A stretch of 64,000 bases of DNA from positions 426,678 through 490,677 of the forward strand of contig NZ_KE136364.1 in assembly GCF_000406965.1 (NCBI RefSeq), written 5' to 3'. A model generated the notes under the pieces. It saw only the letters and a list, made by a program, of their open reading frames with translations, was not told where the DNA came from and made no database searches. Source of the DNA: Enterococcus avium ATCC 14025. Its GTDB lineage: Bacteria; Bacillota; Bacilli; Lactobacillales; Enterococcaceae. Positions 45,128-53,728 of the stretch are shown here, in pieces. The first letter of the stretch is position 1; every line of letters begins with the position of its first letter. Position numbers and translations under genes: made by a program.

Positions 45128-45277
45128 ATGCGTCAAAATATTATTTTAGAATGCGTAGAAACAGGGGAACGCCTGTATCTTACTAGTAAAAATAAACGGA
45201 ATAACCCGGAACGATTAGAGTTAAAAAAATATTCACCAAAACTGCGGTGGCGGGCAATTTTTAAAGAAGTCAAATAG
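45128..45277 (+). CDS. rpmG: Zinc-independent ribosomal protein L33 paralogue
   Basis: A 49-residue L33: [36 protein letters not shown] and the basic WRAIFKEVK end. Only one cysteine remains, so the four-Cys zinc ribbon is missing; this is the C-minus type. GAGGAGGG precedes the ATG. Third zinc-sparing ribosomal paralogue in the operon, too short to appear in long-ORF lists. Confidence 0.93.
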   Translation: MRQNIILECVETGERLYLTSKNKRNNPERLELKKYSPKLRWRAIFKEVK

Positions 45278-45300
45278 GGAAACAGTAAGAAGGTGACAAA

Positions 45301-46293
45301 ATGGGCATACCAGTTACAATCGTCTCTGGGTTTCTGGGGTCTGGGAAAACGACACTAATCAATCAAGCTTTGCAAGTTTCACCTTATCCAAAGGAAGAAA
45401 TTGTCATAATTGAAAATGAATTTGGTGAGGTTGGAATCGATCACGAATTATTGGTTCACAGTGAGGAACGGGTCTTACAACTAAATAATGGTTGTATGTG
45501 TTGCAGTCTGCGCAGTGATTTATTAGGAATATTGACTTCTTTACTGGAAGTTGTCGAAGAAAGACAACAAGCAATTTCGCAAATAATCATTGAAACTACA
45601 GGAATCGCGGACCCGCAACCAATCGTACAAACACTTTTAACAGCACCCCAGCTAAGAGGAAATCTATATATTGATAGTTTATTGACTATTTTTGATAGTG
45701 AAAACTTTGAGCTGATTGAAAGAGAGCCACAAGCTCTTAAGCAACTTGTCATGGCAGATCGCATTTTTGTATCGAAAAAACAAAATACAAGTTTGTCTAA
45801 ACGAGAAATCTATCAGAGAGAAATTAAAAACATCAACCCTTTAGCTGATATTAGGACTTTTACACAGAATGATTTAATTCAAAAAGAGGATTTTTTTAAT
45901 TTGGAAAAGTTCAATCAGCCCTTAATTCTTGAAAATGATTCATCAAAAAATAGTCATGAAGGTGAGCATCATCACCATCACCATCATCAAGAACATGATT
46001 TTCAATCAATCCTCTTAACTTCAGACCAAGAACTCAACAAGAATTTTTTACTCCAATGGATTGACTGGCTGATTTTTACCAATCAAGGAAAATTGTACCG
46101 TTCTAAAGGATTAATCTCCTTGCAAGAGCATGACTTTGTAGTCGCCATGCAAGGAGTCAATGAACAGGTTAACTTTCAATATACTACTCAAAAAAAAGAC
46201 CAAACCACGATTATCCTGATCGGAAAAAAATTGGATGAAGAAATGATCAAACTGAGTTTTGATAAATTAATTTCTGAAAGTAAATCACGGTAA
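45301..46293 (+). CDS. COG0523 (CobW/ZigA-type) GTPase, His-rich, copy 1
   Basis: A putative zinc metallochaperone of 330 residues. G3E GTPase motifs: Walker A GFLGSGKTT, the metal-binding GCMCC motif, ETTGIADP switch, and a poorly conserved NKxD. A run of eight consecutive histidines flanked by acidic residues (about 222-230; HHHHHHHH) forms a metal-binding loop, then the CobW_C domain. COG0523 proteins under Zur control deliver zinc to client enzymes in starvation. RBS AGAAGGTG. 23 bp after rpmG. Confidence 0.93.
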   Translation: MGIPVTIVSGFLGSGKTTLINQALQVSPYPKEEIVIIENEFGEVGIDHELLVHSEERVLQLNNGCMCCSLRSDLLGILTSLLEVVEERQQAISQIIIETTGIADPQPIVQTLLTAPQLRGNLYIDSLLTIFDSENFELIEREPQALKQLVMADRIFVSKKQNTSLSKREIYQREIKNINPLADIRTFTQNDLIQKEDFFNLEKFNQPLILENDSSKNSHEGEHHHHHHHQEHDFQSILLTSDQELNKNFLLQWIDWLIFTNQGKLYRSKGLISLQEHDFVVAMQGVNEQVNFQYTTQKKDQTTIILIGKKLDEEMIKLSFDKLISESKSR

Positions 46294-46316
46294 GAAATGA
46301 CTGGAGGTGGTTTGTA

Positions 46317-46439
46317 ATGGAGAAAATGGATTTATCTAGTGCGCATCGACGTCTCAAAAGCCCGAATATTAAAACTAGAAAACGGGCATTAAAAATTATC
46401 AAGGAACATAAACGAAATAAAATGAAAAAGTCAGCGTAA
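46317..46439 (+). CDS. 40-residue basic protein (putative metal-homeostasis peptide)
   Basis: MEKMDLSSAHRRLKSPNIKT and RKRALKIIKEHKRNKMKKSA make the whole protein: 13 Lys/Arg in the last 25 residues, no cysteine. I recall similar peptides being annotated as putative metal homeostasis proteins in enterococci, without functional proof. GGAGGTGG lies about 6 bases before the ATG. It lies between the COG0523 gene and adcA. The composition would suit binding to RNA or the ribosome. Confidence 0.75.
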   Translation: MEKMDLSSAHRRLKSPNIKTRKRALKIIKEHKRNKMKKSA

Positions 46440-46456
46440 TTGGGGAAGGAAAAAGA

Positions 46457-47986
46457 ATGAAGAAAATAAGTGTAGGACTCATCGCGGTAGTAGCTTTAGG
46501 ATTATTGGGAGCTTGCTCTAGCAATAAGGATGCGAAAGTATCGAATGATAAAGATGGAAAATTAGAGATTGTGACAACATTTTATCCAATGTATGATTTC
46601 ACAAAAAATATCGTCGGCGATGAAGCAAATGTGAAGTTAATGGTTCCGGCTGGATCAGAGCCTCATGACTATGAGCCGTCTGCCAAAGATATGGCAAAAG
46701 CTCACGATGCCGATGTTTTTGTTTATCATAATGAAAACATGGAAACGTGGGTACCAAAGGCTCAAGAAAGTTGGGAGAAAGGTATACCTAACGTTGTAGA
46801 AGGTACAAAAGACATGATTCTGTTGCCGGGTAGTGAAGAAGAAGGACATGACCACGACCACGGGGAAGAAGGTCATCATCACGAACTTGACCCCCATACA
46901 TGGGTTTCACCTAAAATGGCAATTCAAGAAGTTTCGAATATCAAGGATCAGTTAGTTAAGCTTTATCCACAAAAAGCCAAAGTATTTGAGACAAATGCCG
47001 AGAAATATTTAAACAAACTGAAACAGTTGGATGCTGACTACACTGCTAGTTTTAAGGATGCGAAACAAAAAAGCTTTGTAACTCAACATGCTGCTTTTGG
47101 TTATTTGGCTTTAGACTATGGCTTGACACAAGTTCCTATTGCTGGATTAACACCAGAACAAGAGCCTACTTCTAGTCGATTAGCCGAATTAAAAGAATAT
47201 GTACAAAAGAATGGGATTAATTACATTTACTTTGAAAAAAATGCTAATGATAAAATTGCGAAAACGCTAGCGAATGAAGCAAACGTAAAAATGGAAGTAT
47301 TAAATCCACTTGAAAGCTTGACAAAAAAACAAATGGATAATGGGGAAGATTATGTTTCAGTGATGGAAGATAATTTAAAAGCGTTAGAGAAAACCACAAC
47401 AGTTGCCGGTAAAGAAGTAGCACCAGAGAAGGAAGCGAAGGACGAAAAGACAGTTGCTAACGGTTACTTTGAAGACGCTGATGTGAAGGATCGCGAACTA
47501 AGTGATTATGCAGGTGACTGGCAATCTGTTTACCCTCTATTAAAAGATGGAAGTCTGGATGCAGTCTTTGATTACAAAGCAAAAATTAACAAAGACATGA
47601 CGGCAGAGGAATACAAAGAATATTACACTGCCGGCTATCAGACAGATGTGGAGGCCATTAACATTGAAGGAAACACCATGGATTTTGTAGTCAAGGGAGA
47701 ACACCATAAATATACCTACAAGTATGTTGGGTACAAAATTTTGACTTATGAAAAAGGGAATCGCGGTGTGCGCTTTAATTTTGAAACAGAAGACGCTGAG
47801 GCTGGTCGCTTTAAGTATGTGCAGTTTAGTGATCACGGAATTGCACCAAGTAAGGCAGCCCACTTCCATATTTTCTTTGGCGGGGAGAGTCAAGAAAAAC
47901 TTTACAATGAATTGCATAACTGGCCTACTTTTTATCCAGCTTCATTGTCTGAACATGAAATTGCGCAAGAAATGATGGCTCATTAA
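46457..47986 (+). CDS. adcA: Zinc-binding lipoprotein AdcA with ZinT domain
   Basis: AdcA captures zinc for an ABC permease; its C-terminal ZinT domain adds a second site. The 509-residue protein has a lipobox (LLGAC at about 20), the cluster A-I fold with PHDYEPS, an acidic/His loop HDHDHGEEGHHHELDPH, AFGYLALDYG, and a ZinT domain from about residue 335 (DRELSDYAGDWQSVYPLL ... HFHIFFGG). No adcB/adcC genes are adjacent, so it must use a permease encoded elsewhere. It lies 17 bp after the 40-residue gene, in the Zur operon. Confidence 0.95.
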   Translation: MKKISVGLIAVVALGLLGACSSNKDAKVSNDKDGKLEIVTTFYPMYDFTKNIVGDEANVKLMVPAGSEPHDYEPSAKDMAKAHDADVFVYHNENMETWVPKAQESWEKGIPNVVEGTKDMILLPGSEEEGHDHDHGEEGHHHELDPHTWVSPKMAIQEVSNIKDQLVKLYPQKAKVFETNAEKYLNKLKQLDADYTASFKDAKQKSFVTQHAAFGYLALDYGLTQVPIAGLTPEQEPTSSRLAELKEYVQKNGINYIYFEKNANDKIAKTLANEANVKMEVLNPLESLTKKQMDNGEDYVSVMEDNLKALEKTTTVAGKEVAPEKEAKDEKTVANGYFEDADVKDRELSDYAGDWQSVYPLLKDGSLDAVFDYKAKINKDMTAEEYKEYYTAGYQTDVEAINIEGNTMDFVVKGEHHKYTYKYVGYKILTYEKGNRGVRFNFETEDAEAGRFKYVQFSDHGIAPSKAAHFHIFFGGESQEKLYNELHNWPTFYPASLSEHEIAQEMMAH

Positions 47987-48007
47987 AATTATTTTGGAGG
48001 AAATCAC

Positions 48008-48247
48008 GTGGTAAGAGAAGCCTTATTGTCCATGGAACCCAAGAATATTGAGGCTTATCAACGGTATCGACTTGCAAAGCAAATGCGATTGAGCGGGAGT
48101 ACGTTAGCTGATATTGCTATCACCTTAAAAGTCAGTATCGATACGGTCTCTAGAGGATTAAAACAAGATCCCGACTGTCGCTTTATCAAGGTCAATACAG
48201 GGAGAAGTAGGCGTTTAGCAAAACGGCAAAATAACCTGACCAATTAA
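48008..48247 (+). CDS. Small helix-turn-helix protein
   Basis: A 79-residue protein with a clear HTH: RLSGSTLADIAITLKVSIDTVSRGLKQ, quoted as LADIAITLKVSIDTVSRGLK. The ends are basic (TGRSRRLAKRQNN). Start is GTG behind TTGGAGGAAA. It lies 21 bp after adcA and before a terminator, so it belongs to the same operon and may be a regulator of it or of another zinc gene. No metal ligands other than one Cys. I cannot name a family. Confidence 0.75.
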   Translation: MVREALLSMEPKNIEAYQRYRLAKQMRLSGSTLADIAITLKVSIDTVSRGLKQDPDCRFIKVNTGRSRRLAKRQNNLTN

Positions 48248-48258
48248 TTGATAACACC

Positions 48259-48303
48259 AGAGCAGATCAGTTTTTTCCTTATTTGGATTTGATCTGCTCT
48301 TTA
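48259..48303 (+). terminator. Terminator or attenuator before the second COG0523 gene
   Basis: Arms AGAGCAGATCA (48259-48269) and TGATCTGCTCT (48290-48300), 11 bp perfect, 20-nt loop, followed by TTATTATG. Only 24 bp remain to the next ATG, too little for a separate promoter. Confidence 0.8.
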
Positions 48304-48326
48304 TTATGTAAAGAAAGAGGTTCTCT

Positions 48327-49550
48327 ATGAAAAAAATACCTGTCACGGTCCTAACCGGATATCTTGGTTCAGGAAAAACGACACTTTTAAATCATATTCT
48401 ACATGGTAATCATGGAAAGAAAATTGCCGTTATTGTAAATGATATGGGGGAAGTGAATGTTGACGAAGCACTAGTCGATAAGAAAGGCTTTAAAAGAACC
48501 GAAGAAAAACTAGTTTCAATGCCGAATGGCTGTATTTGCTGTACCTTACGTGAAGATTTGATTGTCGAACTAAATCAATTAGCGCAATTACCTGACTTGG
48601 ATCAAATTGTTATTGAAGCTTCAGGAATCAGTGAACCAATTCCAATCGCACAATCAATTACTTTAGCTAAGAATCCTTTAGACATTGATTTGACCCAGCG
48701 ATTAGAGATTGATGCCATTATCACAGTAGTGGATGTAAAACGTTTTTGGGATAATTTCGGAGCTGGCGAAAAAATTCAAGAAAGAAAAAATGAAGGTGAT
48801 GTGGCTGAAGAAGAACGGGATATTCGCGATTTGCTAATTGATCAAATCGAGTGTTGTAACATATTGCTTTTAAATAAATGCGACTTAGTGCCAAACAATA
48901 CGATTGATAAAATCAATGGTCTAATTGCTAAGTTACAGCCTAATGCAAAAATAATTCGGACAATCAAAGGTGAAGTAGACTTATCGGAAATTCTAAATAC
49001 AAATCTTTTTAATATAGATGAGATTTCCTATTCAGCAGGTTGGCTCAAAGAGTTAGAGCTTGGCTATCAAAATCATGTTCCTGAAACAGAAGAATATGGT
49101 ATCTCAAGTTTCGTCTATCGCAATCGGTTACCCTTTGATGCACAAAAATTTGCCCATTTTGCGGATCAAAATTTTCCCGACAACATTACAAGGGCAAAGG
49201 GATTTCTTTGGTTTGCTCAACACAGTGATTTTTCAGCGGTCTTTGAAACGGTAGGTAATCACAAAAGTATTGAACCATTAACTTATTGGGTAGCTAGTTT
49301 ACCAAAAATTGAGCGTCAAATGATTATTCAACAAAATCCTGAATTGAAGGAAGCTTGGCATCCGTTGTTTGGCGATCGCATTAATGAATTAGTTTTCATT
49401 GGTATGGAGATGGATCAACAATGGATTACAGAGCAACTTGATGGTTGTTTAATTGATTCTGATTCTCTGAATGCGGATAATTTCCGAAAAACTTCACCAT
49501 TTGCATGGAAGAAGTCTACTATGTTTAGCCAGATACCGTCAACGGAATGA
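48327..49550 (+). CDS. COG0523 GTPase, ZagA/YciC-like, copy 2
   Basis: A 407-residue G3E GTPase, full-length YciC/ZagA type: Walker A GYLGSGKTT, GCICCTLREDL with the Cys-x-Cys-Cys zinc motif, EASGISEP, NKCDLVP (NKxD) and a CobW_C domain (RAKGFLWFAQHSDFSAVFET). It lacks the His run of copies 1 and 3, so it is a different subtype. It overlaps the next gene by 4 bp. In Bacillus the ZagA protein supports the folate enzyme FolE under zinc limitation; the client here is unknown. Confidence 0.93.
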   Translation: MKKIPVTVLTGYLGSGKTTLLNHILHGNHGKKIAVIVNDMGEVNVDEALVDKKGFKRTEEKLVSMPNGCICCTLREDLIVELNQLAQLPDLDQIVIEASGISEPIPIAQSITLAKNPLDIDLTQRLEIDAIITVVDVKRFWDNFGAGEKIQERKNEGDVAEEERDIRDLLIDQIECCNILLLNKCDLVPNNTIDKINGLIAKLQPNAKIIRTIKGEVDLSEILNTNLFNIDEISYSAGWLKELELGYQNHVPETEEYGISSFVYRNRLPFDAQKFAHFADQNFPDNITRAKGFLWFAQHSDFSAVFETVGNHKSIEPLTYWVASLPKIERQMIIQQNPELKEAWHPLFGDRINELVFIGMEMDQQWITEQLDGCLIDSDSLNADNFRKTSPFAWKKSTMFSQIPSTE

Positions 49551-49954
49551 AGTCTTTAAGAAAAGCTGGTGTCAAGATAGGCGATGTCATAATTATTGGC
49601 ATTTTGATTATTAGCTCCTTTATTCCCTTATTCGTATTTTCACTCGAAAAGAAGAACAATTCAACTGAAGATACTACCAAATATGCCATCGTTCGGATTG
49701 ATGGTGAGGAAGTGAATCGCTTCGATTTGGATAAGATCAATCATAAAATTGTGAAGTATTACCCGTCTAAGGGACAATATAATATTGTTGAGATTGAAGA
49801 TGGAAGAATTCGAGTTAAAGAAGATAATAGTCCTGATCAGATTGCAGTGAAAACCGGATGGATATCGAAACCTGGACAAACAAGCGTTTGTTTACCCCAT
49901 AAGCTAGTTATTAGTGTTGAGAAAAAAGGAAGTTCGGATTATTACATTTACTAA
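49547..49954 (+). CDS. NusG domain II-containing membrane-anchored protein
   Basis: A 135-residue protein with one N-terminal membrane helix (about 12-32; IIIGILIISSFIPLFVFSL) and an extracytoplasmic NusG-domain-II fold (AIVRIDGEEVNRFDL ... QIAVKTGWISKPGQTSVCLPHKL). Such proteins are frequent in Firmicutes, and their function is unknown. ATGA overlap with the COG0523 gene shows coupling. It is the last gene of this cluster. Confidence 0.85.
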   Translation: MKSLRKAGVKIGDVIIIGILIISSFIPLFVFSLEKKNNSTEDTTKYAIVRIDGEEVNRFDLDKINHKIVKYYPSKGQYNIVEIEDGRIRVKEDNSPDQIAVKTGWISKPGQTSVCLPHKLVISVEKKGSSDYYIY

Positions 49955-50940
49955 TCATTAAGACGAGTGGCACGAACATCAATAACACATAAAACTTTAT
50001 AGAAGAATGGCTATATATATCTTGATTTATTAACAATACAAGATAAATAAGGGGCGCTATGATCTCTGCTCAAGCACTATGCCAGGTTAATCAGGCGGAT
50101 TAATTCAAATTTAGGATAATCAATAATAGAATCTTGAATTCTGAATGTTTCCAATGAAAAACCAAATGATAGGTCTGTTAGAATTCATTGTTAGTTATTT
50201 TAAAGGGTCCTTCTGATCTCGTTATCTTACTAATAAATGAGAAATGAAGATACCACATGCACTAGGAAAATTGAAGAAAAAAAACTATTAGATGATCCTT
50301 TATTGATGATTGTGGAAAATAATTTTCAAATTAGCAGATCCCCGTAATTAGTAGTATTTGCATATTTATTGCTGACCAATTATGCCATCAAAATGTGGAT
50401 CAGTAAGTATCCTAATCAGATCTTTAAGCAATTCAAGCAAATAAATTCATGGTTAGTCATTCGGAGAAGAGTACTCCTTACAATCATGCTGTGATAGAGA
50501 CATTTCTGTTAAACGAGAAGCATTAAACAAACATAGGTTAAAAGTAAGACAGAAGTTGTTAGGAGGCTTGTAGAATATCTAGAAAACTGCTAAAACATAA
50601 ACCTAATATATTCTAGTTTAGATTATCAAACTCCAATCAAATCTCTTCTTTTACAGAATTTAACTTTTTTGTTTGTAAAAGTCTTGTCACTCCAGTATTG
50701 GGTTATAAAGTTCATTCTTTTGTAGGAAGATTAATTTTTTGTCTCTAGAAACTCTGTCTAAGATTTGATGCAACATCAAAATGTTTATATTTATGAAGTG
50801 GCACATAGATGTGACTATTAGGAATAACGATCCGAGGAGCAAGAATACTGTTTCTGGTAAATATGAAACGAATTATGAAGACAAAAATGGGAATACCTGG
50901 ATGAATTAACAAGAGAATATTCTAACTTTTCCACGTTTTC
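49955..50940. other. Non-coding, decayed region with IS3 relic
   Basis: Almost 1 kb without an intact ORF. The middle (about 50220-50660) contains frameshifted pieces of an IS3-family transposase. I see no terminal inverted repeats that can be paired with confidence. The stretch from 50700 to 50940 holds nothing I recognise. Confidence 0.7.
50220..50660 (+). pseudogene. Remnant of IS3-family transposase (orfB)
   Basis: Translated fragments in shifting frames match the IS3 DDE transposase: QIFKQFKQINS (about 50427), then MVSHSEKSTPYNHAVIETFL (about 50450-50510), which corresponds to the family motif S-x-S-x-K-G-x-P-Y-D-N-A-x-x-E-S-F with the catalytic Glu, and further on EYLENC-stop-NINLIYSSLDYQTP (about 50565-50636), the usual C-terminal motif. 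Several stops and frameshifts show that it is dead. Confidence 0.85.
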
Positions 50941-50949
50941 GTTTAAGAT

Positions 50950-50970
50950 AATTGCAAATTATTTGCAATT
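50950..50970. promoter_or_regulatory. 21-bp perfect palindrome, candidate Zur/Fur-family operator
   Basis: Arms AATTGCAAAT and ATTTGCAATT around a central T. The 10-1-10 geometry is that of Fur-family operators, and the AAT ends agree with the Zur consensus, but the inner bases differ from the box at 44160. It lies 38 bp before the third COG0523 gene. Confidence 0.65.
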
Positions 50971-51007
50971 GTATAGAAGATCATTTTAATACGAAGGAGA
51001 GAAAAGA

Positions 51008-52099
51008 ATGAGTTTAATACCAATTACGGTTCTAACTGGGTTTCTGGGTTCAGGGAAGACTACCCTATTAAATAAATTAATGAAAGATACCAGAGATGAA
51101 AATGTAGTAATTATAGTCAATGAATACGGAGATGTTGGAATTGATCATCAATTAGTCTTAACAAATGAGCAAGAAAAGATTTTTCAAATGAATAATGGAT
51201 GCATGTGCTGTGTATTACGAGAAGATCTGATTGACATGTTTCTGGCTATTTTGCAAGTGGCTGAAAAAGGTAGTGCCCCGATAGATCGAATAATTATTGA
51301 AACAAGTGGTTTAGCAGAACCTAGTCCTATAGCACAAACAATTATTCGTACCCCGTTGTTAAATGAACATTTTGTTGTTGATAGTTTGATCACATTAGTT
51401 GACGCCAAAAATGGCTTGTACCAACTAGAAAATTATAACGAAGCGGTTGAGCAAGTTGGTTTTGCAGATAAAATTTTTCTTACTAAGACAGATTTAACTG
51501 ATACAAGAGAAGTGAATAGATTAAAAAAAGTGCTAAATAAGATCAATTCTCTTGTTGATACAGATGTACTCAATATGAATACTGTTACTTATGAAGACAT
51601 TGTCGGGTTAGATTTATTCGATCGATCCATCTCGGGGGCAAAAAATGTGAATGTTGATATTGACCACATGATAAATAACCATACTATTAATAATCACCAA
51701 CAAAGCGGACACCATGACCATGACCGTCATCATGAAGGCCATGGTCATGGAAGTCATCATCATATCCACACAGACGTAGATACCTGTGTAATTACAAGTA
51801 ATTCTCCTCTGCCTGAAGAACAAGTTGGTAGTTGGCTTAGATTGTTGATTTTTCAATACGGGATGGATTTGATGCGCTATAAAGGAATTTTGAGCATTGA
51901 AGGACAACCGTGCCAGATCGTTTTACAAGGGGTTAACATGGTCTATAAGCTTGAAGAAGGACAAGCTTGGAAGGGATCTCCAGAGACAAAAATCGTATTA
52001 ATTGGAAAGAATTTACCACAAAAAGAGATAACGGATATGCTTTTGGTTGATAGTAAAAAAAGTATATCCGACCATCAGTTAAGGAATTCCTATGAATAA
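51008..52099 (+). CDS. COG0523 GTPase with His-rich loop, copy 3
   Basis: A 363-residue G3E GTPase: Walker A GFLGSGKTT, GCMCCVLREDL, ETSGLAEP, and TKTD in place of NKxD. A long His loop follows at about 230-260 (HHDHDRHHEGHGHGSHHH). The CobW_C domain ends the protein. It resembles copy 1 more than copy 2. AAGGAGAG precedes the ATG. It heads a cluster with an Amt-like transporter, a dCTP deaminase and a flavoprotein, and overlaps the next gene by 8 bp. A zinc-chaperone role is inferred from family and context. Confidence 0.93.
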   Translation: MSLIPITVLTGFLGSGKTTLLNKLMKDTRDENVVIIVNEYGDVGIDHQLVLTNEQEKIFQMNNGCMCCVLREDLIDMFLAILQVAEKGSAPIDRIIIETSGLAEPSPIAQTIIRTPLLNEHFVVDSLITLVDAKNGLYQLENYNEAVEQVGFADKIFLTKTDLTDTREVNRLKKVLNKINSLVDTDVLNMNTVTYEDIVGLDLFDRSISGAKNVNVDIDHMINNHTINNHQQSGHHDHDRHHEGHGHGSHHHIHTDVDTCVITSNSPLPEEQVGSWLRLLIFQYGMDLMRYKGILSIEGQPCQIVLQGVNMVYKLEEGQAWKGSPETKIVLIGKNLPQKEITDMLLVDSKKSISDHQLRNSYE

Positions 52100-53206
52100 T
52101 ATATTTCTTTGGCTTTGTTTTGGGGTTATGTGGCTGATGGTATTTGGGGTTGTTTTGTATTATATCGGGATGATCGATCGCAAGTATATACGTCACACAC
52201 TCGTTTTGGGGATAATCACTATTCTCTCTACTACTGTATTTTGGTTAGCTATGGGATATTCATTAAGCTTTTATGGAAATATTCAATATAGTATTTTTTC
52301 TGATTTGATATTACCAGATGAAGTTGTTTCACTAGTTTTGCAACTACTCTTTTGCCTATATGCAGTAATTATGCTTGTAGGCTCAGTGTTAGAACGAAGT
52401 AACTGGAAATACATTGCCTTATATGTTCCTTTATGGATTTTATTTATCTATGCACCAGTGTGTTATTCATTGTGGGGAGAACAGAATTGGCTGAGTGATA
52501 TTGGTGTTTTAGATTATTCTGGGGGATTAGTCGTACACGCCACTGCCGGGATAGGTAGTCTTGTTTTAGCAAGAACTTTACCTATTCGCTCAAAGATTAC
52601 AGGACCATCTGATATACAGGAAATAATGGCTTTTATCGGAATGGTATTTATTACTTTAGGATGGTTTGGATTTAATATGGCTCCTTCAGGTGAGATGGGA
52701 GAAGCAGCAATCCTAATTTGGTTAAATACGCTTATTTCAATTATAGGTGGAGGAATAAGCTGGTTTTTAACACGACGAGTACTAGAACAACAAATTTCTG
52801 TTTTTGACCTGATGAATGGAATGATTGTTGGCTTGGTAGGAAGTACCTGTTCTGTAGGTTATGTGGGACCAAGCGCTTCATTGTTGATTTCAATAATTGT
52901 GTGTATTGCTTGCCCAATTGTTATTGAAAGAATACATCAGTATTTTCCAAACTTTGATGATGCAGGAGATTCTTTTGGGATGAACGCGATTGGCGGAATT
53001 ATTGGGTCTATTTTAACAGGTATTCTAGCAGAAAAAGGGAATTTTTTTAATCAATTGATCGGGACTTTTTTGTTTGCTTATGGAGTTTTGGTTTAAGTTT
53101 TTTTATTCATTACTTTTTGAGAAAGCTGATTAATGATTTTGATGCACAATCCTCTTCAAAGAATAATGAAACAGAATATATTTCAAGTACGGAGGTGAAA
53201 CGTTGA
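52092..53206 (+). pseudogene. Amt/Rh-family ammonium-transporter-like protein, frameshifted near its C-terminus
   Basis: The uninterrupted part (52092-53096, 334 codons) has about ten helices and the Amt core DYSGGLVVHATAGIGSL, with the conserved Asp and the first pore His. The second pore His is replaced by Asn (DSFGMNAIGG). The frame ends at TAA 53094, but a -1 shift at about 53093 opens LSFFIHYFLRKLINDFDAQS and a polar tail that ends in TGA at 53204, overlapping the dcd TTG start, as expected for a coupled operon. So a one-base indel is likely. A programmed shift or assembly error remains possible. Start overlaps the COG0523 gene by 8 bp. Confidence 0.8.
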
Positions 53207-53715
53207 TTTTATCAGGAAGAAAAATTCAAGAGTTACAAAATGATAAAATTATTATCACTCCATTTAATGAAGAACAAATCAATCCTAATAGTTATAATTT
53301 GCGATTGCATAATCAAATTGGAGTTTATACGGATTCGGTTTTAGATGTGAAAAGAAAAAATGAAATAAAGGTATTTACAATTCCACAATCTGGTTTTCTG
53401 CTTGAACCCCATCACCTATATTTAGGAAGAACGGTTGAGTACACTGCAACGGACTTTTTCGTACCTATGTTAGAAGGACGATCTTCTTTAGGGAGACTCG
53501 GATTAAATATTCATGTAACAGCTGGGTTTGGTGATATCGGTTTCTCTGGCTATTGGACATTAGAAATGCATGCGATTGCTCCGATTTGGATTTATCCTGG
53601 AATTGATATTTGTCAGATATACTATCATACAATCGAAGGTGAGTATGATCTCTATCGGAAAAAATACTCTGAGAATAATGGTTTAGAAGCTAGCAAAATG
53701 TATATGGAATTTTAA
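53203..53715 (+). CDS. dcd: dCTP deaminase
   Basis: Dcd converts dCTP to dUTP (or dUMP in bifunctional forms) on the way to dTMP. The 170-residue protein has the trimeric dUTPase-like fold with MLEGRSSLGRLGLNIHVTAG, the FGDIGFSGYWTLEMHA segment with the catalytic Glu, and PGIDICQIYY. Unlike dCMP and cytidine deaminases, this family uses no zinc. The start is TTG behind GGAGGTGAAACG, inside the tail frame of the amt-like gene. A flavoprotein gene follows 13 bp later. Its place behind a COG0523 gene suggests use when zinc is low. Confidence 0.92.
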   Translation: MILSGRKIQELQNDKIIITPFNEEQINPNSYNLRLHNQIGVYTDSVLDVKRKNEIKVFTIPQSGFLLEPHHLYLGRTVEYTATDFFVPMLEGRSSLGRLGLNIHVTAGFGDIGFSGYWTLEMHAIAPIWIYPGIDICQIYYHTIEGEYDLYRKKYSENNGLEASKMYMEF

Positions 53716-53728
53716 GTGGAGGTAGAAA

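Noticed and set aside
45963-45990. Run of eight His codons that could look like a cloning tag
   Set aside because: It lies in the expected metal-binding loop of a COG0523 GTPase and a comparable, interrupted His loop exists in the third copy; it is natural.
49955-50940. Possible unannotated gene or intact IS in the 1-kb gap
   Set aside because: Transposase pieces are in different frames with stops, and no paired terminal repeats could be found.
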